Source: Sebastes aleutianus
Lineage: Eukaryota > Chordata > Actinopteri > Perciformes > Sebastidae
Assembly: GCA_916700875.1 (NCBI GenBank)
Contig: CAKAKS010000032.1
Coordinates: forward strand, 11,964,129-12,028,128
DNA length: 64,000 nt
Direction: 5' to 3'
The number at the start of each line of letters is the position of its first letter. Position 1 is the stretch's first letter. The notes beneath the pieces are model-generated. The model did not search any database. It had not been told where the DNA came from and saw only the letters and a program-made list of their open reading frames with translations. A program made the translations under genes and the position numbers. This document shows positions 13,860 to 25,345 of the stretch, in pieces.

Positions 13860-13992
13860 CTGCTGTGCTGTGCTGTTCTGTTCTATGCTGCTAGGGGGAG
13901 ATCCCTGCAGACTCCCCCGGAACAGACTCCAGCTCTCCTCCTGACAGACACTCACCGTGGCATGTTATCCCCCCGCGGATTGGAGACCTCTG

Positions 13993-13993
13993 C

Positions 13994-14024
<31 letters not shown>
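13993..14024. repeat. Compound (CT)n(GT)n microsatellite
   Basis: A CT run passes directly into a GT run. Confidence 0.9.
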
Positions 14025-14326
14025 AGTTTCAGATACACCTTGATGCAGATGCACGAATGAATACTCATCCACATGGGCACACACACACAGCAACAGCATC
14101 CTTACCAACACACTCACACACATATGCAAAGCACATACTATCCCAGATCTGTATATTTTTAATTCCATCCACCCTCCTCCGGCTCCTCCTCCTCTCTTCC
14201 CCGTGTTTGTCTGGAGTTATTGTTTCAATCTTGCTGCATCAGGGGGCCCCTGAAGGTTATAAATTAAACATAAATGCAAATGCGCTGAGCCATTGCCCTC
14301 CTCCACCGCCCCCCTCCTCCTCCCCG

Positions 14327-14347
14327 CACACACACACACACACACAC
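14327..14347. repeat. (CA)n microsatellite
   Basis: A short CA run after a C-rich segment. Confidence 0.9.
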
Positions 14348-16479
14348 CCATCCTCGCCATTCAAACAGATCAGTGTGTCTGCGAATTAATAGGAGAACAG
14401 TGGGCTTTTTTTAATGAGCGAGGGAGGAAAATTAGAGTTGCAAAGCCAAAGCGCGCACACCCAGAGCTGCAGCCGAGGCAACGGCTTGAAAAGCCCGGCG
14501 CCATCATAGAATATGCTAATGCTCCAGGTCCCCTCACTGTCAGCCTTAGTGTTGCTCTAGATGAGATCAGAGCCGAGGCTTTGATCTGGGACACTGATGG
14601 GAGCCAGAATCGTCATGTGCACCAAGTACAGAGAGCGTGAAAGGGTGTGGATGTGTGGACGAGGCTCGTTCTAATCAGAAAAGGTGCACATAAGCAATCA
14701 CCAACACGAAGAGATTCTTGATCATTTGAGGCGATGTCGTTTTGTCTACACGTACACAACAGCAGTTGTTTTCTTTCACCTACACATTTCTCTCACTCTC
14801 GCATACACAGAGGGTGTAAACGTGATGCCTTCTCGGGGTGTCCTATAGATAAATAGCCATCTGGTCTTGTTGATGCTATAGGCTGGGCCTGAGTATACTG
14901 AATGGTGAACACCATGGAGGCTTTGTAGTTGGACCATAACAACATTATAGCTGTTATTCTCTGCCATATGGGCTCATAAAGGCAAACGGCTGGGAGAGGT
15001 TTCTAGGGATGTCACTCACTTTTATTCTCCTATGAGTGAGCCTCTATTTAGAAAAATTTGATTGCTGTAATATGATTTTTTCTTCATGAAGTTAAATATT
15101 TTTGCATAAGGCTGCCCTACCCTCTCGATCATTTCTGAAACACAAGGCTTGTATTTTTTAATACATTTATTAATTTTTTTAAGCTCTAACTTGTACCAAC
15201 ACTGTATCTCCAGCAGGGGTCTTCCCATTGTCATGAACATGGCTTCATAGTGAATTATTTTACACCATACACAGTATATATAAGACAGAGTGAATTGTGC
15301 CTCCTTGTTTCACCAATATGTGACCTGAAGCAACAATTAGGTGTTAGAAAAATATCATCACTACACTAGTCATCGCCATTACTATGGTCATCATTACCTC
15401 CACCGCTGGCGTCTCCGTTGTCATCATCACATTTGTTCCCACCGCCGCCACCAGTCATCTTCATTATCACGGCCATCCTCAGCACAACTCTCATCCCCAA
15501 AAAATCCTTCTCTTCCCACCCCTCCCCTCTCCTCCAACCCCTCCGCACCCTCCACCCCGCTTTCATCCACAGCTCCCTCTGTTGATCAAATGCATCTGAT
15601 CTCATCAAAGCAGACCCTCTGCTCATTCAAGTCCCAACAGACACCCCATCTCCTTTTACTAAGCACTATTTTACATTCATGTTTGAATACCACTGATGGG
15701 ATAGCATATCTTGTATAGACTTTGGTTTTTGTGTGGTCCTACACTGCAGCCTGGGGTTGATTTTTTTTTTTTTTATTTCATTATCATTTCAGACAGGCTC
15801 CCCTATCTGACAAAGTAAAGCCAATGAAGGAAATTAAAGAAAGTAGCCTTTTATTCAAATAAGACCCTAATGAAGAATGGCTTTAATATTCATAATATTC
15901 ATATTACATTCCTATGGAGAGTGACTTTAAAGTGACCTAATCGCACTGAGTTTTTATCTGCTATCACACCGAATAGTCCTGTAGAATATTATATAGTTTA
16001 TAGTTTGTGATATTTCCCCTCTTATTACACAATTTGCTATGGTTCTTTTGTTGAAAGGGAACATTCACTCCTTTTCCAGGCTGAAAAAGAAGTGATCGTA
16101 GAGGATGAACTCTGTGGTACAGATATTACAACATTATAGCAGCTATAAAGTGTGATTACATTCTTATTCCGATGGTAACATTATTGCGCACAGCTTGTGG
16201 TTGCGTGTCCGACTCCTGTCAGAGCTGCAGAGAACTGGCTTGAGCCGAGGGACAGAGAGAGAGGATGGGAAGAGGGAAAATCAGATCTGGATAACTGCGC
16301 AGAAACTCACTCGGGCAAACTTAACATCTGCTGGTGGGTTTATTTGGAAGGATCCATGTGGACAAAGAGGAACAATGCCTCGTGCGTAAATTGGAAATCT
16401 GTCACGGCTATTGTTTGTTTAAAAGTAATATGCACTTTAAACCCAAAGGGGAAGGATTGCACTCCTTGTTGACAGTCTG

Positions 16480-17070
16480 ACGCGCAAATTGTGTCAAAGA
16501 AATCTGGATTTTTATGGTGACATTAAGGAAATGTAGTAAATGTAAAATGTAAATACTGCCAACATCAATGTATGTATGTCTTTTATTAACGTAAAATGAG
16601 CCTTCAAAGCGTAAAAAACACATCAAAATGCAGAGCGCGTAATGGCTCGCTACTCCAGTCCGGATTTTCCATGCGAGGCTTGCCGGAGCCCTGGAGGTGG
16701 ATAAGCTGGTAAGAGCCCGCTCTCTCTCATGCCATGCTGGGCCACAAGGGCTCCGGGAGACGCTGCTACATATTACCGAGAACCGGGATGGAGGAGAAGA
16801 GGCGGAGGGGGGAAGGAGAAAAAAAAAGTTTCGTTTAAAGCCTTGGCAGAGAGAAACTTTCAACATGATGAAGCCTCACTGACGCACCAACAACAGCAAC
16901 ACCAGCGCTATAGAACAAAGCTTGCTTTTTTCCACTGAATCTATTTTTTCTCCTCCCAGCTTGTTTTTTCTTCCCTCTCTTGTGTTATTTCTCTGTGCGT
17001 GTGCTCACACGGCTGGTCGGAGCTCGCTGTCACTGCGCGCTGTAGAGGAGGAGGAGATGTTGGAGTGACC
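16480..17070 (+). promoter_or_regulatory. arid1b: Probable arid1b promoter and 5' leader
   Basis: This interval lies immediately 5' of coding exon 1. It becomes richer in CpG from about 16630 onward, while the sequence before that is AT-rich. The reading frame of the protein is closed by an in-frame TGA at 16936-16938, so translation cannot begin much further upstream in this exon. There are short upstream ORFs: an ATGATG start at 16865 that stops at 16882, and a three-codon one at 17057-17068. No clear TATA box is visible. The transcription start is not determinable from sequence alone, and a spliced 5' exon further upstream cannot be excluded. Confidence 0.4.
17057..17068 (+). promoter_or_regulatory. 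arid1b: Three-codon upstream ORF abutting the arid1b start
   Basis: The sequence ATG TTG GAG TGA encodes Met-Leu-Glu-stop. Its stop codon ends two bases before the main ATG at 17071, giving TGACCATGG. The main start has a strong Kozak context (A/G-rich -3 region, G at +4), whereas the upstream ATG has a purine (G) at -3 but T at +4. Such a spacing could let ribosomes terminate and reinitiate or scan past. A regulatory effect is inference; the ORF itself is plain in the sequence. Confidence 0.45.
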
Positions 17071-18435
17071 ATGGCTGCGCAAGTTGCATCGGCTCCGACC
17101 AGAACTAATAACAAGAATAAGAAATTATCCAGCGGTTTGGGTTCAGTGGAGCTCAATTCGGGGAAATCGGCTGGAGGAGGTGTTGGAGGAGGTGTTGGAG
17201 GAGGAGGAGGCACCGTACAGCAGCGGACTGGACCGATGCTGGGCGCCGGAGATGGGACTCTGAATAATGTAGACCATCACAACCACCGCCGGAGCGAGCT
17301 CAACAACATGGTTCATTCAACTTCCACGACTCACAGCAACGTGTCGTCGGACGGCGGCCACCACGACAAGGATGGGAATAACCTCACGTCCGCCGCGCCG
17401 GCTTCTTCGACTACTAACTCAACCACTTCCTCGATGGAAACGGGTTTGATCGCGAACCACAAGCTGAAATGTGGAGATCCCCCTCAGTCTCAACAACCAC
17501 CACCACCGCCGCAGCAGCAGCAGCCGCAATTCGGCCAATTTGCGCCACATCAGCAGCAGCAGCGACAGATCCAAAGTAACAACAGTAACAACGGCCAGGG
17601 GCCCCGTGGGGACCGGGGGATGGATCACCAACACCACGGTGGAAAGGAGAACCTGTTGGGGGGCCAGGTGGAGCCACAGCAGCAGCAGCACATGCCAGGT
17701 AAAGGTGAGGTGGAGCTCACCTGTAAAGAGAGGATGATGGGTGCCAGGTATGAACACTCTAACTTGGGGCCAACTAGTAACAACTCTGAGTTCAACAACA
17801 ACAACTATTACACTCCGAGGCCCTGTTATGAGCAACATGGCGGACAGCAGCAAGGCAGTGGGATGGGGATAACGCACACCTCGGCACATAATAGCAGCAT
17901 GGAGAACTCCCACGAAGCAGGGTACCACCACAACAGCAGCCAGTACAATCAGTATTCTGGGTACCGGGCGGGGTATGGTGGTGGTGGAGGGGCCTACGGG
18001 ATGATGGGGGGCCCCTCTGGGTGCAGGCAACCTGGGAACATGATGATGGGCAGCAACTCCTCATCAGCAAGCCACGGTAAAGCTCCCCTAGGAGCTGCTG
18101 CTTCTGGAGGCTTTCAGAGGTTCCCAGGACCGAGTCAGCAGCAGCAGCAGCAGCATCCCTCAGGGGCCACCCCGACACTCAACCAGCTGCTGACGTCCCC
18201 CAGCCCCATGATGCGAGGCTATGGAGGTGCATATCAAGACTACAGCGGCTCAGCATCGGCGCAGCAGCAGCAGCAAGCCGGCATGGGCCTGGGGAAAGAC
18301 GTGGGGCCCCAGTATGGAGCCACCTCGGCCCACGGCGGCTGGGGAGGAGGAGGAGGAGGGCAGCAGAGAAACCATCCTCATTCAGGAGGAGGAGGAGGAG
18401 GAGGAGGAGGAGGGCAAGGCCTCGGCAGGACGCAG
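17071..18435 (+). CDS. arid1b: arid1b coding exon 1 (BAF complex ARID1B subunit, N-terminal region)
   Basis: This exon encodes residues 1-455 of ARID1B, a nuclear subunit of the canonical BAF (SWI/SNF) remodelling complex that helps target and stabilise it on chromatin. The start at 17071 is the first in-frame ATG after a TGA at 16936 and has a strong Kozak context. The opening MAAQVA matches the N-terminus of the paralogue ARID1A. ARID1B-type islands, recalled from mammalian sequences, are METGLIANHKLK (from residue 122), EQHGGQQ (254-260), ENSHE (278-282), GFQRF (347-351), ATPTLNQLLTSPSPMMR (from 366) and GMGLGKD (404-410). LNQLL at 370-374 fits the LXXLL pattern. The rest is disordered Q/G/N/S/H-rich sequence with poly-Q runs and a poly-Gly run near the end. 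Mammalian ARID1B instead uses long Ala, His and Gly runs. The exon ends at CGCAG|GTGAGT, phase 0. ARID1A is excluded mainly by METGL..NHKLK and GMGLGKD. The ARID domain is not in the window. Confidence 0.93.
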
Positions 18436-18527
18436 GTGAGTTTTTGGGGGAAACTTTCTCAGTCAGCCGGTGTGTTGCATCAGGGAACTTCTCTCAGCAG
18501 CGCTGGTGTGTCACTCATCATTATACC

Positions 18528-18528
<1 letters not shown>

Positions 18529-18560
<32 letters not shown>
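18529..18560. repeat. (GT)n microsatellite just inside intron 1
   Basis: A GT run of about 16 units starts roughly 95 bases after the exon 1 donor. The open frame of exon 1 reads through into it as a Val-Cys repeat before stopping, which is intronic and not protein. Confidence 0.95.
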
Positions 18561-18562
<2 letters not shown>

Positions 18563-19079
18563 GACCACAAATCCACTCCAAAGGACCATTATGTGTGGAC
18601 TGAGAGTGTTGTTAAGTGAATTATAGGGCCTATATGAGAAAATTTACCTGGGTTAATATTTTTTAGATTTATATTTATGCAGAAGAAAGACCATTTCATG
18701 TGCATATAATTCTGACTTGTGTAAAAAATATTCCTGCTTTCTTATGTTCAAATTTGTTATTGGTACAAAAAGTACAGTGAAGCAGTACAACTACAAAGAA
18801 ATCATTGTTTTACATGTTTGAAACAGTTTTATCCTAGACCCGTATTTCCTAACCCCCCCTGCCTGCTTTCTTATGGCACAAAAAAAGGAAAAAAAAAACC
18901 TAAATAGCAAAAATATGTATTTCTACAAAATCAGCTTCATTGATTATAGGCTTTATTTAACGAGCCTATACAATAATTAATAGGCTATAAATCAGAAGCT
19001 GTGTTTCTATAGTTCATATTTTTGTTGTGTGTATACTCTCCATATTATTTAATTTTTTTTTTTTTTATCCGGGAGATTA

Positions 19080-19420
19080 AAAAGCAACATTGTGGTGGTG
19101 TTGGGCAGATTCACCTCTCTCTCTGCCGACGTGGTGTCAGACACGTTGCGAAACCGCCCTGTTTAGAGGACGCGTTGTGTTCGAGGCGCTCGTCGAACAA
19201 AAGTAAAAATATTCCTATAAATTGCACATTAATGATCATTATAAACGCTGAAACGCTCTGTAATATTTATCATCTCTTCGTGTTTAAACTGATGTGGAAA
19301 ATGTCACGGACACCGCGGCCGTCTCCTCTCCTCTCGTCTCCTCTCCTCTCCGTGCGCTCCGTGTCGAGTCGGAGCGCTTCTGCGCGCCTCGTTTATTCCC
19401 ATGCAGCAGCTCTGGATTTG
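19080..19420. promoter_or_regulatory. CpG-rich block in intron 1, candidate regulatory region
   Basis: Within AT-rich intron this stretch has frequent CpG (for example 'acgcgttgtgttcgaggcgctcgtcg' region from 19170 and a CpG- and C/T-rich block at 19310-19395). It could be the shore of the promoter CpG island or an internal promoter or enhancer. A long + frame at 19022-19657 crosses it but has no recognisable domain and includes a poly-Lys reading of an A-run, so I do not treat it as coding. Confidence 0.25.
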
Positions 19421-20034
19421 AATAGTGGAGGTAAACTGGCTAAAAAGCTCTCCGTACTCCCAGCCTCACAGTTGACACCCAGTCTGCCATCTGATTGGTT
19501 CCCTGTGGCCCCGCTGGGCAGACTGCACTCAGAAAAAAAAAAAAAAAAAAGGAGGATTCTTTCTCTCAGGGATCCTTGGCCATGGCTCTGTAGTGATGCT
19601 GCATTCACGTCTTATGGGAATACTCCAGACTTGGAGGCCGTCCAACGCAATAATTGAAGTTTTATGAAGGTTTTAGGCTGCTCCAGATAATTATTGTCAT
19701 AATTTTTCCCATAAAGAAAAGACTGTACAAAACACTGCAATTTCAGCTCAAAAAGTAAATAGTGTCTTCATGTGGAGTTATAATCTTGAATTAAATCTTG
19801 TTGAGGATTGTCCAGCTTTGTTTGTTCTATATTAGATATAAATATAATTCAAGCTGGATTTTTTATAAATTGCATACACATGTATCTTATACATGTGATG
19901 TTCATATATAATATAATAGTTGCAAATATCAAAATATGTATTTGAAATATAAGTTAAAAACCTCACTTTTTTCTGGAAACACTCTTATTCACAACCACAT
20001 GTTTTACACAATAACCCCCACAAACTGAGTTCTG

Positions 20035-20112
20035 TTGGCCACGGCTGCAGCTGGGGGTTGAATGCCTTGCTCGAGGGCACCTCAGTGGTAACAGCTGAGG
20101 GAGGGAAGAATG
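20035..20112. repeat. Dispersed fish repeat fragment with 'CCTTGCTCGAGGGCACCTCAG' core
   Basis: The segment contains 'ctgggggttgaatgccttg' followed by 'ctcgagggcacctcag'. I recognise this as a close variant of a short sequence found very often in teleost genomes (GGTTxxGTGCCTTGCTCAAGGGCACCTCAG-like). It is a fragment, and its element class is not clear to me. Confidence 0.45.
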
Positions 20113-23100
20113 TGTTACTAATTATTTAAGTATTCCTCCCTCTGTTCCTTTGGGGGGAACATACTCAAGGATCCCTGGGTGTCCCCCAACCCTGTGCTGA
20201 AACACTGATGTGTCACTATAGCGTGCAGACCTATACAGCCAGGGGAGGGAGTCGCATGCCAGTTCACAACTAACTCTGCCCTCAAACAACACCGCGTTTC
20301 TCCAGAAGAACCATTTATTCTGCGGTTGTTTTTGATGCACTAAATTATTCGTAGTGCCGGATGGCACATCTGGACGACTGGAGGGCAAGGTGGTTGAGCA
20401 TAGCTTATACTGTCTGCCTCTCGCAAAACAAAGGCAGTTCATTAGCCTACATTGTTTCAATCAAAGGCAATTTGCGTTGGATGCTGGGGAAATTAAGTGA
20501 ATGTTTTAGCGTGGGAGGGTTTGCTGCGGTATTGATTGTATGAAATTAGGCACTGATAAAATGGTCACTAGAAACCTACAGTAATCTCACTCCTTACTAA
20601 AGTAATTGTTACTCATTATTTATATATATATATGAAACCTCAGTCAGCATAAAGTTATAAGAGCCATATTCTATACTATTCATATTCATTTTTTTTGTGC
20701 AAATCCAACAAATCAGCTCCCTAAAAATAAATCTTACATTTGACATTATATACTGCAAATGTTTTTTTTTTTTTTTTTTTACCTTCAGTTTTCCACTTCA
20801 GGAGTAAGTGCATGTGCGACTGTGTTTTTTTCTCGACTCTACCAACATTTCAGCGGCAGTATATTCACGCTACAAAAGGCCCATGTTTAATTCATATTTG
20901 GAGCGGCAGCACCGCTCTCCTGTGCACTGACAGGCTGTGTGAGAAAGGCGAGCGGTGTAGTGCATAATACTGCCTCCAAATTGGCCCCGTGATATGACTG
21001 CGCTTCACTTCAGAGTGCGTTTGGTCGGAGCACGCCTCTGTCACCTGTTGGCACAGTTTCCCCTCTTTCAAATTCAATTTCCCTCCCCACTGCCTCTCTT
21101 CAGGAGCAAGCTGTGAGCGAAACGAGTGCACCTCATTTACACCGCTGTCTCCCCCCCCCATCCCACCCCCACACACACTCACTTGTCTGGTCACTCACCA
21201 AAATGAAGACAGAGCCCTACCACTGTGTGTTGTGTGTGTGCACACACACATCAGAGATACGTGAGATATGTTATTTAGAGGTGTGTTGAACTTGCTCTCT
21301 CATCAACATGATATTGTCCTAGTTTTTTGAATGGCCCATTTGATTGAGGACCAACAGAACGATATTCAGTGTTTAGTTTGTGACCTTCCGCCTGAATGTT
21401 TGTCAGCTGCTTTAAGTCCAAGCCGTTCCTGCTCAGTGTGTGTTTTTCCTTGCGTATGTGCAGCGTGTACCTATAGCAGTAATATAACAGCATATGTGCA
21501 ATCGCCTTAGGCTGACATCATAAATGAAACGGCATATTCTGTCTCAGCCGTTATGTGTAACAAGGACGTGTCTGTTATCCACTAATCAGAACACACACAA
21601 CACACACACAGAACAATAAAAGTAATTAGTTGATAATAATGAGGGCCTAGCAAGTTGGAAATAGTGTTGTTGCTTAGATAATTGCGGCAGCGGCTCATTT
21701 AAAATCTGACCTAATAAAACAAAAATGAATGGATATCTACAGTTTCCACTAATTTATCACTATTATGCTCAGTGTTTTGCCTTTGTTTTTTTTTTTTGTA
21801 GAAATGAAATCAAAGCTCAGTAGCTCTACATATCAAAGGACTAGACCCAATCCCATCCTTGGTAATGTGCTTACCTTGAAATGATTCCTGCTCGCAGTGC
21901 TCTCCAGTGCATACTGTTTACATTTCTCTCTTATGAATTATTAGTGTGATACGAACAAAGACTTTATAATAGGAGCAATGCATCAATGTCACATTGTATT
22001 ATGCGGCTATCTCAGGGAGCCTTGTGCATAGTGATGGGCCTGACTGTGGCTGCTGGAATTTAATTTATGGTACATGTTCTGCATCGGACCAACAGCCCAT
22101 GGGGGTCCGGTCAGGAAGTGGACACGCAGGTGTGTGTGTGTGTGTGTTTGGATGCTTCTTTTTTATTCTGGGGGGTGAGTTAAGATTTTCTGTGTGTCCT
22201 TGACTGTGTGTCTGTACTCTCTGTCTCTATGTGCAGAAGAAGGCTAAAGCCCCTTTCGTCAGCACTAAGCAGTCCAACTTCAACCGCGCCCCCCTCACAA
22301 CGTCTCTCTCTCGCCCTCTGATCCCTCCCGTCAGTCGTTTGTTTATGTTGGTTTGTTTACATCTCTGTCTTGGCTAGCCAGCGCAGTGCTGATTAGCAAC
22401 ACTAGAGTGAAATTTTAATTTGCTCTGTTGCGTCCGATAAGAGCCCCGCGCAGCGTTTTTCATCTTCCTTGGATGAAACACAGAGCCTGCTTAGGTAATT
22501 GGCAGGCCGGGGTTATCCCCGGTCTGCATGCGGTTTCCACAAAACGCCAATTAATTCTGATTTTTAGAAATAATATGAATTTTAAAAACTGTCTGCAACT
22601 GTCCAGTTGCATCACTCGACGTAAGCTCATGTATTATTAGCTGGCTTAATAAAGTAATTATAGTTTTTTTTTTTTCTGGTTGCACCACTGTGCACTCAAA
22701 ACATCCCCTGGAGTTAAAGGTTGATGTGTAAACGCCCTGAAGAAAGGATTTAATTACTGCGAGCGGGCGTTGATTTGATGTCAGCTGTTTCTCAGCTCTG
22801 TCTTATCCGAACCGCCGGTGTCCGGAGGGAGCAGAAAAATCTAAACCAAAGCAGTTTTGGGAAAGAAAGTTAATTGTGTGTAGGGGAGGATTTGACTTTT
22901 CCATGTGGATGAAGTAGTCCGAGGCTTTTTGGATTTGATTTGATAGTCATTTCAATTTCATTTTTCTCAACCTTGTTTAGTCTGTGTCAGCAGTTGTGGG
23001 TTCTACCAAGAAAGCTATAGGCGTCCACTGGTATTCTGGGACTTGTAGGATTTATCATAGGTCTGGTATGGGGTTAGACACAGCGCCCTTACTTCCCCTC

Positions 23101-24714
23101 TGTGTCTCAAATAGCTTAATGGAGCTTGTACAACTTACTTATTACTGTTACTATTACTGTTTTTTAGTGCTTGCTATGCAGCCTGAACACTGAAACAAAG
23201 AAAAGCTCTTGTCAGTATTATAATGATTGTGTAATCACAACTTCTTGCATTGGCACAGTTATGACCTTTTTGTGTTTTCTGTCTGTAAAAATGCTGCTTT
23301 TGTAATTACCTATCCAACCAGCTAGCATTCCTGTTGATATACATCACAGAATATCTTTTATCAAACAATAACATAATTTTGTTTGTGTAATTTCATCAGT
23401 TTCAGGTCTTTTTTGTGATATTTTATTGAATTTTTATTTGTCTTTCCAATTTCAATAGGTCACGATTTGCATGAATCTACTCGCGTTGAGACTTTAGCTG
23501 CTGGCTTCTCTGTGTAAACAGGGAGAGTACAGTCAGGCCAGAGATGTAGAAATGTAGGCGATATTTGAAGGGAGTCACATGGAGGGCTGCTGACTTCTGA
23601 GGAATGGGCCTGGCCGAGTTCACAGAGAAAGAGAGAGAGAGAGAGAGAATCAGTATCTGAGCTCTGGCAAATGTCAGCATAGTTAAAATCCTCTCCCTCT
23701 GGATCTCACCCTGCTTCAGCCTTGTGAACGTTGCGAGGAAAAAGAAGTATTTACGAGTTGTTGGCCTCACACACACAAATATATTGGGTTTCCTCCCTTG
23801 TGTGCGTGTGTGTGTGTGTGGCTGGCAGGGTGCCAGGTCTCATGGCAGCGGGTGTTGTGGTGGCACCCCAACCCATCCCCCCCACCGCTCCACGCTGACC
23901 TTCACATATGCTAATTAGCCACGTGGAGCTGCCGAAAGGGGATTTTTCTTTCTTTCTCTTTTTCTTTCTCTGGGCTTATTTCTCTATAAGTAAATGTATT
24001 GCAGTTAACTATATACTTACTAAACAGATGGTGCTCAATGCTGTACAGTTTGTTTTCCACTTTTGCAGCCATCTCCTTTTGTTCTTTTCTGTGTTTTCTC
24101 TCTAAATACGGTCTCTCCTCTTTTATCTGCCTCATGTCCCTGGCTCTCAGTAGCTCGCTAGGTCTCCCATGGGACCAGCAGTCAGTTCAGAGGTATTTAG
24201 ACAGCCAGCGTATCCTATCGAATATTTATACACTATACTGAACAGATCTGTGGGCCACTGCTGAAACACTGTCCCGCTTACAGTAACTGCTGCTGCCTCC
24301 ACTTCCCTTCTCTTTCCTCTCTCCTGGCCAACAGAAGAGGAAATGGGAAACATACGGGTCAGTCCCTCTAGAAATGAGTAATTTTGTGATTGCAGCAATT
24401 AATGCAATTTCAAAGAGCTAGCATGACATTTTTAAGATCCACCCCCAAACTCTGCATCTCCTTTCTATTTATATAATAAAACTAATGGTCTGATAGTTCA
24501 GCTGAACAAAAAGGAAAGAGAGGAGGATAATTGGCAGTTTAACGTGGGATTTTTTTTATTTATAAGAATGTAGAAGATTTTTGGTGGACATTATTTTTCA
24601 TTGAATATTTATAGCATTAAAATTTCTTTTATATTAAGCTTTTGGTTTAGTCAGCTATCTAAATAATCTGCTTATAACAAAATGAGCATATTTCATGTGT
24701 TGATGCTCCAGGCT

Positions 24715-25172
24715 GTTCTCATACACCGTTCGTAGCTATACCTATAAAAATAATGCACTATAATTCGTGTATATCCCACAAAATCATGTAATCCACGTAA
24801 ACATGAACCAGGAAGTTTAAACAGCAACAAAAGCTTTGTAGGGAGGAGGTCGTGGTGGACGGTTGGGTCAAAATACACCGGACTTTCGCCCTGGAGACGG
24901 TACCCAGGCGTACCTTGTGTGAAACCAGAAGACAACGATTTATTTGTTCCGTAACTTCCGTGCTTAAGTTACGCCACTTCCATAGTTATTTTAACCTAAA
25001 CCATAATCTTTTCCTGAACCTATCCAAGTAGTTTGGGAAGTTTATTTTGAAAAGACTGTATGCATGTAACGAGCGGAAATTGACACGTGCTGCTGGACGT
25101 TTGTAGGAAAACGCATGAAAAATGAGGAATAACTTTTCGTAAGATATCATACGAACCGTTGTATGAGGATAC
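24715..25172. mobile_element. Terminal-inverted-repeat element, about 450 bp, class unknown
   Basis: The left end reads GTTCTCATACACCGTTCGTAG. The right end (25141-25172), reverse-complemented, reads GTATCCTCATACAACGGTTCGTATG, so the two ends form an imperfect inverted repeat of about 30 bases. The interior includes 'aacctaaaccataatctttt', a phrase I recognise as recurrent in fish repeats. There is no coding potential. Exact borders and target duplication are not clear, so start and end are approximate. Confidence 0.5.
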
Positions 25173-25296
25173 ATTGCATGTTCACGTAGAAGCCCATGCA
25201 TAATCCATATAGTGTGTGTATGTGTCTGCGTGTGTGACTCCATGTATGAACTTCCAACTGCCACCATCCTCTCCTCCTCTTACCAGCCTCTGAGAA

Positions 25297-25345
25297 TATC
25301 ATCATCATCATTATCATCATCATCACCATCACCATCACCATCATC
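25297..25345. repeat. (ATC)n / (CACCAT)n repeat
   Basis: Irregular ATC trinucleotides pass into CACCAT units. Confidence 0.9.

Larger units (their letters stand above)
12035..16479. other. Non-coding DNA upstream of arid1b, proximal part
   Basis: No gene is supported here. The interval is rich in simple sequence: a purine-rich block at about 12860-12960, CA/CT/GT/CTG microsatellites at 13.3-14.35 kb, T-runs, and an irregular ATC/ACC-rich block at about 15341-15475. Apparent ORFs here translate to H/T/S-rich or poly-C/poly-A readings of those repeats. The unique segment at 14400-14640 has a fairly open + frame (14293-14640), but it lacks any recognisable domain and starts inside a CA repeat, so I do not call it a gene. 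Confidence 0.5.

Noticed and set aside
13744..13944. Poly-Ala/Cys ORFs at the GCT run
   Set aside because: Both frames are open only because of the trinucleotide repeat.
16408..16866. 152-codon minus-strand ORF next to the arid1b leader
   Set aside because: No domain, and it lies over the probable promoter. A divergent transcript is possible but nothing in the sequence supports a protein.
16999..17070. Upstream extension of the exon 1 frame
   Set aside because: The codon at 16999 is GTG, not ATG. The frame is closed by TGA at 16936, and the first ATG, at 17071, opens with the conserved MAAQVA.
17419..18030. 203-codon minus-strand ORF antisense to exon 1
   Set aside because: It is the shadow of the repetitive CAG/GGA-rich coding exon, and its Val/Leu-rich content is the antisense reading of Asn/Gln/His codons.
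19022..19657. 211-codon + strand ORF in intron 1
   Set aside because: No domain, a poly-Lys run from an A-tract, and composition that follows the local CpG/pyrimidine bias. It has no splice logic with exons 1 and 2.
25297..25345. Possible CRISPR-like direct repeat array
   Set aside because: The units are 3- and 6-base simple repeats without spacers, in a vertebrate intron.
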